A stretch of DNA of 33,049 nucleotides from Spartobacteria bacterium (GTDB taxonomy: Bacteria > Verrucomicrobiota > Kiritimatiellia > RZYC01), in NCBI GenBank assembly GCA_009930475.1, contig RZYC01000044.1:1-33049 (forward strand), read 5' to 3'. Made by a program: the position numbers and the translations under genes. The notes under the pieces were generated by a model, which was given only the letters and a program-made list of their open reading frames with translations, was not told where the DNA came from and did not search any database. Shown in pieces: positions 8,428 to 15,718 of this stretch; positions within the stretch are counted from its first letter, which is position 1; every line of letters begins with the position of its first letter.

Positions 8428-9381
8428 ATGAGACGAGCAAGAATAAAAAGAGATGGATTGGCATATTATCACTGCATGACGCGGGTGGTTGGTCGGCAGA
8501 TGTTGCTGGGGGAGGCGGAGAAAGGGCATATGCAGCGACTGATTCGGCGTGTGGAAGGGTTCACGGGGGTGAAAGTGTTGACGTATGCGTTGATGACGAA
8601 TCATTTTCATTTGTTGCTGGAGGAGCCGGATCGGGGGACTGTGGTATCGGATGAGGAGCTGATGGTGCGGTTGAGGGCGTTGTATTCGGCGGAGGAGATG
8701 GTGGAAATTGAGTTGCGGTGGAAGGATTGGGAGGCGATGGGGAATATGGGGGCTGTGGAAGTGGATAAGGCACGATATCGCAGGCGGATGCATGATATAA
8801 GCGAGTTTATGAAGACACTGAAGCATCGGTTTTCATTTTGGTATAATCGGATGCATGATCGCAAGGGGACGTTGTGGTCGGAGCGGTTTAAGAGCGTTTT
8901 GGTCGAGGGTGGCAATGCTTTGCGGACCGTGGCTTCGTATATAGAGATGAATGCGGTGAGAGCGGGCGTTGTTGATGATCCGGCGGCTTATGGGTTTTGT
9001 GGTTTTGGTGAGGCTGTGGGGGGATCGCTGCGGGCTCAGGACGGGATTGTTGAGCTGATGGTTCGGAGGGGGCTGTTTCATGGCGAAGTGCCGGATCGGG
9101 ATTGGGGCGTGGTGTCGGAGAAATATATGGAGGATGTGTTGATGTATGGGGTGTCGCGGGGGATTCTGAACAGGATTCGCTATTTTACGGATGGTCAGGT
9201 TTTGGGGAGCAGGGGGTTTGTTGAGGCATTTTTTGCGGAAAATCGGGATTATTTTGGTCCAAAGCGCGTGGTTGGCGGATGCAAAGTACAAGGCGAATGG
9301 CAGGGGTTGTATGCCATTCGCAATGTGGGGCGCGTTGTTAAGAAGTTGCTACCTGATGTTGTTGTGCAGGATGGGGGATGA
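8428..9381 (+). CDS. REP-associated tyrosine transposase (Y1_Tnp family)
   Basis: This 317-residue protein has the HUH signature as HFH (residues 59-61, in LMTNHFHLLLEEP) and the catalytic-Tyr helix YIEMNAVRAG (Y171), both hallmarks of RAYT/TnpA_REP enzymes. RHRF-like and WSERFKS segments between them fit the family. Start ATG 8428 (MRRARIKRDG) is preferred over 8395 because the second copy at the right edge begins MRRPRIKRDEL at the equivalent place. The coding strand is unusually G-rich: 30 G versus 9 C in 9061-9120, unlike adjacent genes, which fits foreign origin or long separate evolution. No Shine-Dalgarno site is visible; translation is probably leaderless. The enzyme should nick and rejoin single strands at REP hairpins. 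The residues after about 215 form an extra C-terminal region of unknown role. Confidence 0.88.
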   Translation: MRRARIKRDGLAYYHCMTRVVGRQMLLGEAEKGHMQRLIRRVEGFTGVKVLTYALMTNHFHLLLEEPDRGTVVSDEELMVRLRALYSAEEMVEIELRWKDWEAMGNMGAVEVDKARYRRRMHDISEFMKTLKHRFSFWYNRMHDRKGTLWSERFKSVLVEGGNALRTVASYIEMNAVRAGVVDDPAAYGFCGFGEAVGGSLRAQDGIVELMVRRGLFHGEVPDRDWGVVSEKYMEDVLMYGVSRGILNRIRYFTDGQVLGSRGFVEAFFAENRDYFGPKRVVGGCKVQGEWQGLYAIRNVGRVVKKLLPDVVVQDGG

Positions 9382-9383
9382 TA

Positions 9384-10157
9384 TCATTGCAGGGCGACGG
9401 CAGAGCAGTCTTTTTTATTGATCCATGCGTGTTGGCCGGATGCATCAATGTTGATCCATTCTCCACTGGTTCCGATGATGCGAACGACAGAGCCTTCGGG
9501 CAGTTTGAACAGGGTTGTACTGTCACTGAGAGGTGCGGAATGAGCCGTTGGGGATTTGGCGATGATGACGGCTTCTTTTTGGTGCTGCAGCATGAACCCG
9601 TTGGCGCAGGCGGCGATGGCTATGGCAAGCAGGACTGCGTTGATGGCGAGGATTCGCAACAATGCAGGCTGCAGGTCGGGTTTCATGATGTAAATGATGG
9701 TAAAGAGTGCCAGCGAGATCCATAAAACCGATGCGGCTGCGATCCACTCGTTGAAGGTGAGGATTTGAAGCAGACGTGTGATGATGTTGGGTTGCGGTAC
9801 CACGGACCCAGCACTTTCCAAGGCAAAACGGAGGTTCGCCAACGTATCATGATCGCGCGGCTGCAATGCTAGTGCCCGTTTGAAATTAAGGATCGCTTCC
9901 CCGTATTCGCCCATACGAAAACAGGTGTTACCCAGGTTGAAAAAAACGGAAAACTGGTTGTAGTTCTGATTCGCAAGTTCGTTGTAGAGACTGGCGGCCC
10001 GTGTCAGATCGCCCTGATCGTAGCATGTGCCGGCTTCCTGGAACAAGACCTCCGGGCCGGGATGGACGTTGATCATCGCCGCTTTTTTTGCCTGAGCCCA
10101 GGACGATGCGGCCGTTACGGTCAGAAAGAGCAAAAGACAAATAGCTATGTGTTTCAT
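9384..10157 (-). CDS. batE: BatE-like TPR and SH3-domain membrane protein
   Basis: This 257-residue last gene of the Bat operon has a signal peptide (KHIAICLLLFLTVTAASSWAQA), TPR-type helices (VLFQEAGTCYDQGDLTRAASLY, FSVFFNLGNTCFRMGEYGEAILNFKRAL; about 33-110), two membrane helices (about 133-158 and 166-190) and a C-terminal SH3b-like domain (FKLPEGSVVRIIGTSGEWINI, about 210-250). BatE proteins of Bacteroides and Leptospira share this TPR-plus-membrane layout. It likely works as a periplasmic scaffold for the VWA proteins. Its ATG overlaps the batD stop (ATGA). Its TGA stop faces the transposase stop across 2 bp, inside the palindrome ATGATATCAT, so insertion of the transposase may have reset its last residues. 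Confidence 0.82.
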   Translation of the reverse strand: MKHIAICLLLFLTVTAASSWAQAKKAAMINVHPGPEVLFQEAGTCYDQGDLTRAASLYNELANQNYNQFSVFFNLGNTCFRMGEYGEAILNFKRALALQPRDHDTLANLRFALESAGSVVPQPNIITRLLQILTFNEWIAAASVLWISLALFTIIYIMKPDLQPALLRILAINAVLLAIAIAACANGFMLQHQKEAVIIAKSPTAHSAPLSDSTTLFKLPEGSVVRIIGTSGEWINIDASGQHAWINKKDCSAVALQ

Positions 10158-12157
10158 AACGAGATCCTTTCTGCATTTTTCAAAATATTGGTTAGTTCGC
10201 TGATTTTATCACGTTGTTCCTTTTCACTGAGGGAACGTCCCATGCCGAAACGTCCCTGGTCGCAAAGTGCAAACAGGTTCGCCAGATTTTGAATCGTTAC
10301 GTCGTCGGCCTTTGCCTGTTTACAGTGCTCGATAACCAGCTCGCTGTTGATTTCACCGGGAGAGAGGTTGAGGCGATGGCCGAAATAGGATGATAAGGCC
10401 ATCCACAACCCGTTGTAGAAGGCCGGCATGTCTTTGGAGTGAATGGCGTGCCGTGCGGCCTTGATGCCTTCTTGTGCAGCCCTGGGCGCTTTCAGTCTGC
10501 GGGCTTTTGCCACGTTGGTTGTTAGTTCATGGCGCCGGCGTTGCAATAGCCATGTGATAAAGACCAGCAGTGGCGGCAGGATGGGAACGACCAGAAACCA
10601 CATTTTGCGATAGAATGGAACAGGTTTATTTTTTGTCCAGACCGCCGGGGGGGGACGCAGGTATACCAGATCTGTACCCAGGATTTTGGCCTGCTCCTCC
10701 GTGCCTTTCAGGTCAGGCGTTAGCACTTGCGCACCAGCCGATTTTTCGGTCGCATGCACGGTAATAGGGAAGGGGCCTTTGGTGATGGTCTGATAGGTTC
10801 CCTGTACGGGATTGAAAAAACTGAAATGAATGGCGGGGATTTCCTTCACATTTTCATCTTTTGGAATCACCACCTGCTCAAAGACCTTACGTCCAATGCC
10901 CTGTTCCGGTTTAAAATCACTTTCCAATCGACGTGCTTCGTAGGCCTTGAACTGCACATTGTCGGCGAATTTTGGCGAATTCACTGTTTCAAAATTGCCC
11001 TTGCCGGAAATGACCACGTTAATCGTCACAGGATCTCCTGCATCCAGTTCCGCCGGACGCACATCCACCGCCAGCAGATATTGACCGACCGCGCCGCTAA
11101 AATCAGCGGGTTTATTTTTTGTCGGCAGCGACTGCACGTTGATATCCAATGGTTCGGGTGTAATGTCCACAGGCTGTGTGGGTGTGCTGCCAAAGAGATC
11201 GGCAAAGGGATCGTCGAAAAAGCTGTGGCGCTGACGGCGTTCACGTGGCATCATGACAGGAACGCGCAGGGTGGGGTTGAGCTGGAACTGCCCAGCTGTC
11301 AACGCATAGGCTTTGCAGCGGAAACGTCTTACATTATAAATGATGTTGTCCTTGGCAACACGTTGGGCCTGAAGTTCTTCAAAAGGCTGTAAACTTAATC
11401 CGGCGGTGGAGAAATTCAACAGGCTGATATCGCGTCCGATGCCGATATTATCGCGATGATAAATCGATACAACCAGATCGAAAATCTCCGATGTATAAAT
11501 GTTGTCCGTGCTGGTGCTCAGCTCAGCAAATATCGCCTGGGAGCTGCTGGCGGCAGCATTTCCGCCCTGGTCATCGACCACCGACAGCTGGATCGCCGGA
11601 AGTTTAACCGACTGATTATCTACCATATACGCATAGGGGCCAATCGTATATTCGCCGCCCTTCAGCGGAACGACCGAATAGGTCAAAATAGTGGCGCGAT
11701 CAATAGATTGTCTGCCATTGATGATCTGCATGTTCATGGTTGTGCCCATGGAAGGACCATGAATTTGCAACCCGTCGATAGCCTTAATGGATGGTGCGGG
11801 CGGATTGTTCATGCCGCGAATGGTAATGGTCAGCTTCGCCGGTTCACCGACGCGAAGGGTGCGTGGCTGTAGATCCATTTCTGCTGTAAAGGCGGCGAGG
11901 ACACCGGAGCTGCTGAGCAGTAAAAACAAGAAGGCCAGTCCGCAACACGCATGGAGCGGTGACACGCGGGCTTTTTGAAAAGTTCCAATGATTGGAACTT
12001 TTGTTTTGAAAAGTTCCAATGATTGGAACTTCCCCCGGAGGGCGCGCCGCAAAAGTTCCAATGATTGGAACTTTTGTTTTAGAACGTTCCAATCATTGGA
12101 ACGTTTACTTTTCGCGATTTGGGCTATGAGCGGGTTGTTCATTCTATCGCATTGCAT
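10154..12157 (-). CDS. batD: BatD-like membrane protein with repeat-encoded N-terminal extension
   Basis: The body matches BatD ('oxygen tolerance' proteins): periplasmic beta-rich modules beginning FTAEMDLQPRTLRVGEPAKL, a repeat of that theme (LLAVDVRPAELDAGDPVTI), a C-terminal membrane helix (FLVVPILPPLLVFITWLL) and a cytoplasmic tail. A signal-peptide core (GLAFLFLLLSSSGVLA) sits at about residues 73-88 instead of the N-terminus. Residues about 18-60 are encoded by four copies of the palindromic repeat at 11978-12105 and read FQSLEL and VPIIGTF. ATG 12157 has GGAG 9 bp upstream and sits 27 bp after the preceding stop, so it fits the operon; GTG 11965 would skip the repeats but has no ribosome site. 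The real start is therefore open (667 or 603 residues). Confidence 0.8.
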   Translation of the reverse strand: MQCDRMNNPLIAQIAKSKRSNDWNVLKQKFQSLELLRRALRGKFQSLELFKTKVPIIGTFQKARVSPLHACCGLAFLFLLLSSSGVLAAFTAEMDLQPRTLRVGEPAKLTITIRGMNNPPAPSIKAIDGLQIHGPSMGTTMNMQIINGRQSIDRATILTYSVVPLKGGEYTIGPYAYMVDNQSVKLPAIQLSVVDDQGGNAAASSSQAIFAELSTSTDNIYTSEIFDLVVSIYHRDNIGIGRDISLLNFSTAGLSLQPFEELQAQRVAKDNIIYNVRRFRCKAYALTAGQFQLNPTLRVPVMMPRERRQRHSFFDDPFADLFGSTPTQPVDITPEPLDINVQSLPTKNKPADFSGAVGQYLLAVDVRPAELDAGDPVTINVVISGKGNFETVNSPKFADNVQFKAYEARRLESDFKPEQGIGRKVFEQVVIPKDENVKEIPAIHFSFFNPVQGTYQTITKGPFPITVHATEKSAGAQVLTPDLKGTEEQAKILGTDLVYLRPPPAVWTKNKPVPFYRKMWFLVVPILPPLLVFITWLLQRRRHELTTNVAKARRLKAPRAAQEGIKAARHAIHSKDMPAFYNGLWMALSSYFGHRLNLSPGEINSELVIEHCKQAKADDVTIQNLANLFALCDQGRFGMGRSLSEKEQRDKISELTNILKNAERISL
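11978..12105. repeat. Four-copy palindromic repeat array inside batD 5' end
   Basis: Four palindromes lie at 11978-12002, 12011-12031, 12051-12075 and 12083-12105. The core is AGTTCCAATGATTGGAACT; the fourth reads CGTTCCAATCATTGGAACG, with the central base flipped. Arms are 10-12 bp and centres lie at 11990, 12021, 12063 and 12094, giving spacings of 31, 42 and 31 bp, so the array is two pairs. 11978-12007 and 12051-12080 are identical over 30 bp. A GC-rich segment (12032-12050, CCCCCGGAGGG...) separates the pairs. The layout recalls REP/BIME elements. It is read through by batD. It differs in sequence from the transposase-linked palindrome at 8359. Confidence 0.9.
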
Positions 12158-12184
12158 TTTTTTGATCTCCGAAAAAAGGGGGTG

Positions 12185-12817
12185 TTACCAGTCTTTACCA
12201 TTTTTTGCAGGTTCGGGTGCACCCATAATTTGGCGCATGGCCTGACGTTGTGCATTTTCATCATTGCGCATGGTGTTCAGCAATTGCTCTGCCTCTTCCT
12301 GCGTCATTTCTTCCGCTTGGGCCGGCTGGGCCTGCTGCTGTTCCTGCTGCTGGTCTTTTTCGGCCTGCTGCTCCTCCTGCTCCTGTTGTTCCTGCTGCTG
12401 ATTTTGCTGCTCCTGCTGGACTTTCTGATCTTGTTTATTTTCCTGATCCTGCTGATCCTGCTTGTCCTTCTGATCCTGTTGCTGATCTTGTTTTTGCTGC
12501 TGCTGATCTTTCTGATCCTGCTTATCCTTCTGATCCTGTTTTTGCTGATCCTGCTGATCCTGCTGATTCTGCTGTTGCTGCTGATCTTGTTGCTGTTGCT
12601 GCTGTTCCTGCTTTTTTTCGATCAGCTCTTTGAGTTTGATGAGGCGCAGATCATCGGGATTGATTTTTAGCCCGTCATCGATGGTTTTCAAGGCCTTTTC
12701 GTCGTCGGCCCCGGTGTAATGATAGGATGCGTTATTAAAAAACGGGGCTGTATCCTGTGCCGCAAGGGCGATGCCGGAGCAGGCAAGCAGGCAGGCGGTT
12801 AGTATGGCTTTATTCAT
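12185..12817 (-). CDS. BatC-like secreted protein with Gln/Asp/Lys-rich tract
   Basis: This 210-residue protein has a signal peptide (MNKAILTACLLACSGIALA, cut near AQD), a short TPR-like hairpin (ASYHYTGADDEKALKTIDDGLKINPDD, about 30-56), then a tract at residues 68-162 made almost wholly of Q, D, K, E and N with QDQKDKQD-type units, and a C-terminal helical block (MTQEEAEQLLNTMRNDENAQRQAMRQIMG) typical of BatC/TPR proteins of these operons. The tract should be disordered or form an extended charged helix in the periplasm and may vary in length through slippage. The start overlaps the batB stop by 8 bp, indicating coupling. The tract's antisense strand gives long Leu-rich open frames that are artefacts. 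The BatC label rests mainly on position. Confidence 0.65.
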   Translation of the reverse strand: MNKAILTACLLACSGIALAAQDTAPFFNNASYHYTGADDEKALKTIDDGLKINPDDLRLIKLKELIEKKQEQQQQQQDQQQQQNQQDQQDQQKQDQKDKQDQKDQQQQKQDQQQDQKDKQDQQDQENKQDQKVQQEQQNQQQEQQEQEEQQAEKDQQQEQQQAQPAQAEEMTQEEAEQLLNTMRNDENAQRQAMRQIMGAPEPAKNGKDW

Positions 12818-14723
12818 CGGAGGTTCCTCCGTTGTTTTGTATCGTGGGCAGTGTCTTTATTTTATCCATCTGATCTTGAACCTGTTGCAGTTCCTTGGCG
12901 ACGTCCTGATCGATTTTGGCGACGTCGCTGATTTTTTGTATCGTTTCTTGCAGTTTTTTGCCCAGTTCCTGATCCATTTGAAGGATACGCTGAACGGCAG
13001 GTTGCTGCATGTTGGTCTGCATGCTCTGGAGGGCGTCGACGATGCGTCCATCGCGCACCATATTCCGCGATTGCGAGATAAGGGTCTGGATGGACATCTG
13101 GGCATTGAGCAGGCCGGTTTTCAAGCGCAGAGCCGCCTCATAATTCTTTTTGGCATCGACATCATCGGCATCCAGCATCATGGATTTTTCATAGAGCGAC
13201 ATGGCGTGATCCAGTTGCTCTACCATCGTCTTAAAGGTCGGGGTGTCGGTGGTCTGCATGATTTCCATGGCGGCATTGCCCTGATTGAAGTAGGCCTTGC
13301 TTTGCAGGGCTAAATCCGATGATGTCAGTGCATTCTGATAAGCCGTGGAGGCTTTGTCGAACTGCTTCAGTTTGTACAGCGCATTCCCCAGATTATACCA
13401 GGCCACGGCGGCATCCAGTTCTTCATTACTGCGTGTCAGATCGGCGGCTTTTTCAAAATAGGCGGCGGCCTGCTGGTACTGTTTTTCCGATTCAGAGGGC
13501 ATGGCTTCGGCCATGGCTGCGGCGTTGGTAGACGTATTATCGACGGGTTCCGCAGGTTGAACTGATTCAGCGGCTTCGGCTTTGCCTGCCGCGTTCATGG
13601 CGGTCAATCCGGCTTGCATGTAGGCAAAAGGATCTTCGTTTTCCTCAGCCCGAACCTGATTCGGAAGCAGAAAGGCGCCTGCGAGCAACACTGCTGTGAT
13701 GGCGGGAATACGTTTTTTTGCACCTTTTTTCCCAAAAGCCAGTGCAGCCTCCAGTATGAGCAGGATGAAGGCGGCGGTAAGAAACCATGAGAAGTGATCT
13801 TCGTAAATTTTAACCATTTTCGATTCCTGATCTGCACGTTGGAGTTTGTTTATGCCACGGTCATAAATCTGATCAAGTCCAAAGTCGCCGGGGGCGGAAC
13901 GGACGTAAATGCCGCCGGTTTCCATGGCCAGCTGACGCAGCGGCTCTTCGTTCAGTGCTGATTTTACGACCTGATTGTTGGCATCCTTAATAAAGGTCTG
14001 TGCACCATTTTGATCGGTGGTGGCAATGAGTTCGCCTTCGAGGGTGCCGACGCCAATGGCAAACACCATGATGCCTTTGGCTTTCAGCTCGTCGATGAGC
14101 GATGCGGGATCGCCGTCATGATCCTCTCCGTCGGTCACCAGAATAATGGCTTTATCGGCCGCGCTGTCGTATTCGAAGCTTTCCACCGCTTCTTTCAGTG
14201 CCTTGGAAATGGCGGTGCCGCCGCGCGGAATGATTCCGGCATAGACGTCATCCAGCATCATGGCAAAGGCCGGATAATCCATGGTCAGCGGACACTGCAG
14301 AAACGCACTGCCGGCAAAGGAAATCAGGCCGACACGATCGCCATGCAGTTTGCCCAGCAGATCGCGAATGCCCCATTTGGCCTGCTGCAGGCGATTGGGT
14401 TTCACATCCTGTGTGAGCATGGATTTCGATGTATCCAGCACCACCATGATGTCCAGTCCGCGCCGCTGTACTTCGTCCCAATGATAACCCCATTGCGGGC
14501 GGGCCAGTGCGAGAATCATCAGCAGTATCGCGCCCAGCCAGAGTATGTTCTTGTTGCGCATGAGTTTGGGATTCAAGCGAGGTGCCAGATGAGAGACCAC
14601 ATCGGCATCAATCAGTGTCTCAAGCTGTTTTTTCTGCTGCTTGCGCAGGCGATATAAAATCCAGGCCAGCGGGACAAGAACCCAGGCCCACATCAACATG
14701 TGATAAGCACCCCAGCGTATCAT
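12810..14723 (-). CDS. batB: BatB VWA protein fused to a TPR domain
   Basis: This 637-residue protein has two N-terminal helices (about 10-25, 59-75), then a VWA domain opening VVLDTSKSM (MIDAS DxSxS, D97/S99/S101), continuing with GGTAISKAL and LVTDGEDHDGD, all expected for metal-ion-dependent adhesion. A helix near 311-328 closes the BatB part. Next comes KKRIPAITAVLLAGAFLLPNQVRAEENED, which looks like an internal signal peptide, then a periplasmic TPR region (QYQQAAAYFEKAADL, AVAWYNLGNALYKLKQFDKASTAYQNAL) and a helical C-terminus. This is the layout expected if a BatB gene fused with a secreted BatC-type gene. Its ATG overlaps the batA stop (ATGA). Confidence 0.85.
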   Translation of the reverse strand: MIRWGAYHMLMWAWVLVPLAWILYRLRKQQKKQLETLIDADVVSHLAPRLNPKLMRNKNILWLGAILLMILALARPQWGYHWDEVQRRGLDIMVVLDTSKSMLTQDVKPNRLQQAKWGIRDLLGKLHGDRVGLISFAGSAFLQCPLTMDYPAFAMMLDDVYAGIIPRGGTAISKALKEAVESFEYDSAADKAIILVTDGEDHDGDPASLIDELKAKGIMVFAIGVGTLEGELIATTDQNGAQTFIKDANNQVVKSALNEEPLRQLAMETGGIYVRSAPGDFGLDQIYDRGINKLQRADQESKMVKIYEDHFSWFLTAAFILLILEAALAFGKKGAKKRIPAITAVLLAGAFLLPNQVRAEENEDPFAYMQAGLTAMNAAGKAEAAESVQPAEPVDNTSTNAAAMAEAMPSESEKQYQQAAAYFEKAADLTRSNEELDAAVAWYNLGNALYKLKQFDKASTAYQNALTSSDLALQSKAYFNQGNAAMEIMQTTDTPTFKTMVEQLDHAMSLYEKSMMLDADDVDAKKNYEAALRLKTGLLNAQMSIQTLISQSRNMVRDGRIVDALQSMQTNMQQPAVQRILQMDQELGKKLQETIQKISDVAKIDQDVAKELQQVQDQMDKIKTLPTIQNNGGTSDE

Positions 14724-15718
14724 GGTAATCTCCTGAAACGGGTTTCTGACAACAGTTTTTCCAACAGCAGTAAAACCAGCGCGGCCAGAAGAACGGGAAC
14801 AAACAGTTCTTCATAGCGGGTGTACTGCTGCACTTCAATTTCGGTTTTCTCCAGCTTGTCGATCTCCTCATAGACCTTTTTCAGTTCTTTCAGATCGGTG
14901 GCGCGGAAGTAAAGTCCGTCGGTGGTTTTGGCGATATTCACCAATGTTTTTTCATCGATTTCCGAGGGCTGCCGTACATATTGCGTCCGGCCCCATGGAT
15001 CCTGAACGGGATATTTCACCATGCCTGATGCGCCGGCTCCAACGGTGTACACTTTGATACCTAGGGCTTTGGCGGCTTGCGCAGCATTTTCCGGACTCAA
15101 CTTCCCAGCGTTGTTCATGCCGTCGGTGAGGAGTACGATCACTTTGCTTTTCGCTTCGCTCTCACGAAGACGATTGATCGACGAGGCCAGTGCGTCGCCA
15201 ATGGCTGTGCCATCTTCGATCATGCCCGTCTTTAATCCGTCCATGCGATTGACCAGCCAGGAATGATCCAATGTCAGCGGCGAAACCGTGTACGGCATAG
15301 CGGCAAAGGCAACCATGCCGATGCGATCATCGGGACGATCCATAATAAACTGGGTCATCACATCTTTGGCGGCATCCAGCCGGTTCAATTCGCGCTGGGT
15401 GGCGGTTGCAAAGTCAATGGCACGCATGGATGTCGAAACGTCCACAGTCAACACAATGTCCAGTGCTTCGGTTTTCACACGACTTTCGTCCATGCCCCTT
15501 TGAGGACGAGCCAGCGCGATGACCAGCAGAATCAGCCCGGCGGCATAAGCCGCTGGAAGTAATCCGCGTAACTGAATCACCCAGGACGTCGGGAGTTTTT
15601 TCAGGGATTCGCCGTCACTGAAGGTGACTTTCGGACGACGTCGCAAGCTGTAGCGCAACCAGATCAGGCCGGGAATCAGCAGGGTCAGCAGGAGCATCCA
15701 TGGATAGGCAAACCTCAT
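14720..15718 (-). CDS. batA: BatA VWA-domain membrane protein
   Basis: This 332-residue inner-membrane protein has the BatA plan: two N-terminal helices (about 5-22 and 54-70, with the conserved ALARPQ after the second), a VWA domain with intact MIDAS-type residues (TVDVSTSM, D93/S95/S97; EDGTAIGDAL; LLTDGMNNAG) and a C-terminal helix (FVPVLLAALVLLLLEKLL). The VWA domain binds divalent metal and should mediate protein contacts within the MoxR/Bat complex. It overlaps the genes on both sides by 4 bp, so translation is coupled through the cluster. Confidence 0.88.
   Translation of the reverse strand: MRFAYPWMLLLTLLIPGLIWLRYSLRRRPKVTFSDGESLKKLPTSWVIQLRGLLPAAYAAGLILLVIALARPQRGMDESRVKTEALDIVLTVDVSTSMRAIDFATATQRELNRLDAAKDVMTQFIMDRPDDRIGMVAFAAMPYTVSPLTLDHSWLVNRMDGLKTGMIEDGTAIGDALASSINRLRESEAKSKVIVLLTDGMNNAGKLSPENAAQAAKALGIKVYTVGAGASGMVKYPVQDPWGRTQYVRQPSEIDEKTLVNIAKTTDGLYFRATDLKELKKVYEEIDKLEKTEIEVQQYTRYEELFVPVLLAALVLLLLEKLLSETRFRRLP

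Larger units (their letters stand above)
8359..9381 (+). mobile_element. RAYT unit: upstream palindrome, promoter and transposase
   Basis: The unit comprises a 21-bp perfect palindrome (8359-8379), a promoter (8390-8419) and the Y1-type transposase gene. A near-identical left end precedes the partial transposase at 33017, which defines the shared left boundary. I found no matching palindrome at the right end; the coding region stops 2 bp before the batE stop codon, so the right boundary is uncertain. RAYTs are usually single-copy or low-copy domesticated relatives of IS200/IS605 enzymes that act on REP palindromes. Confidence 0.65.

Noticed and set aside
11978-12105. CRISPR-like array
   Set aside because: The repeats are short perfect palindromes with inter-repeat segments of about 7-19 bp, no unique spacers of uniform length, and no cas genes nearby.
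12119-12670. Long Leu-rich plus-strand open frames opposite the Gln-rich gene
   Set aside because: They are the antisense of CAG/GAT-type codons and have no ribosome site or plausible domain.
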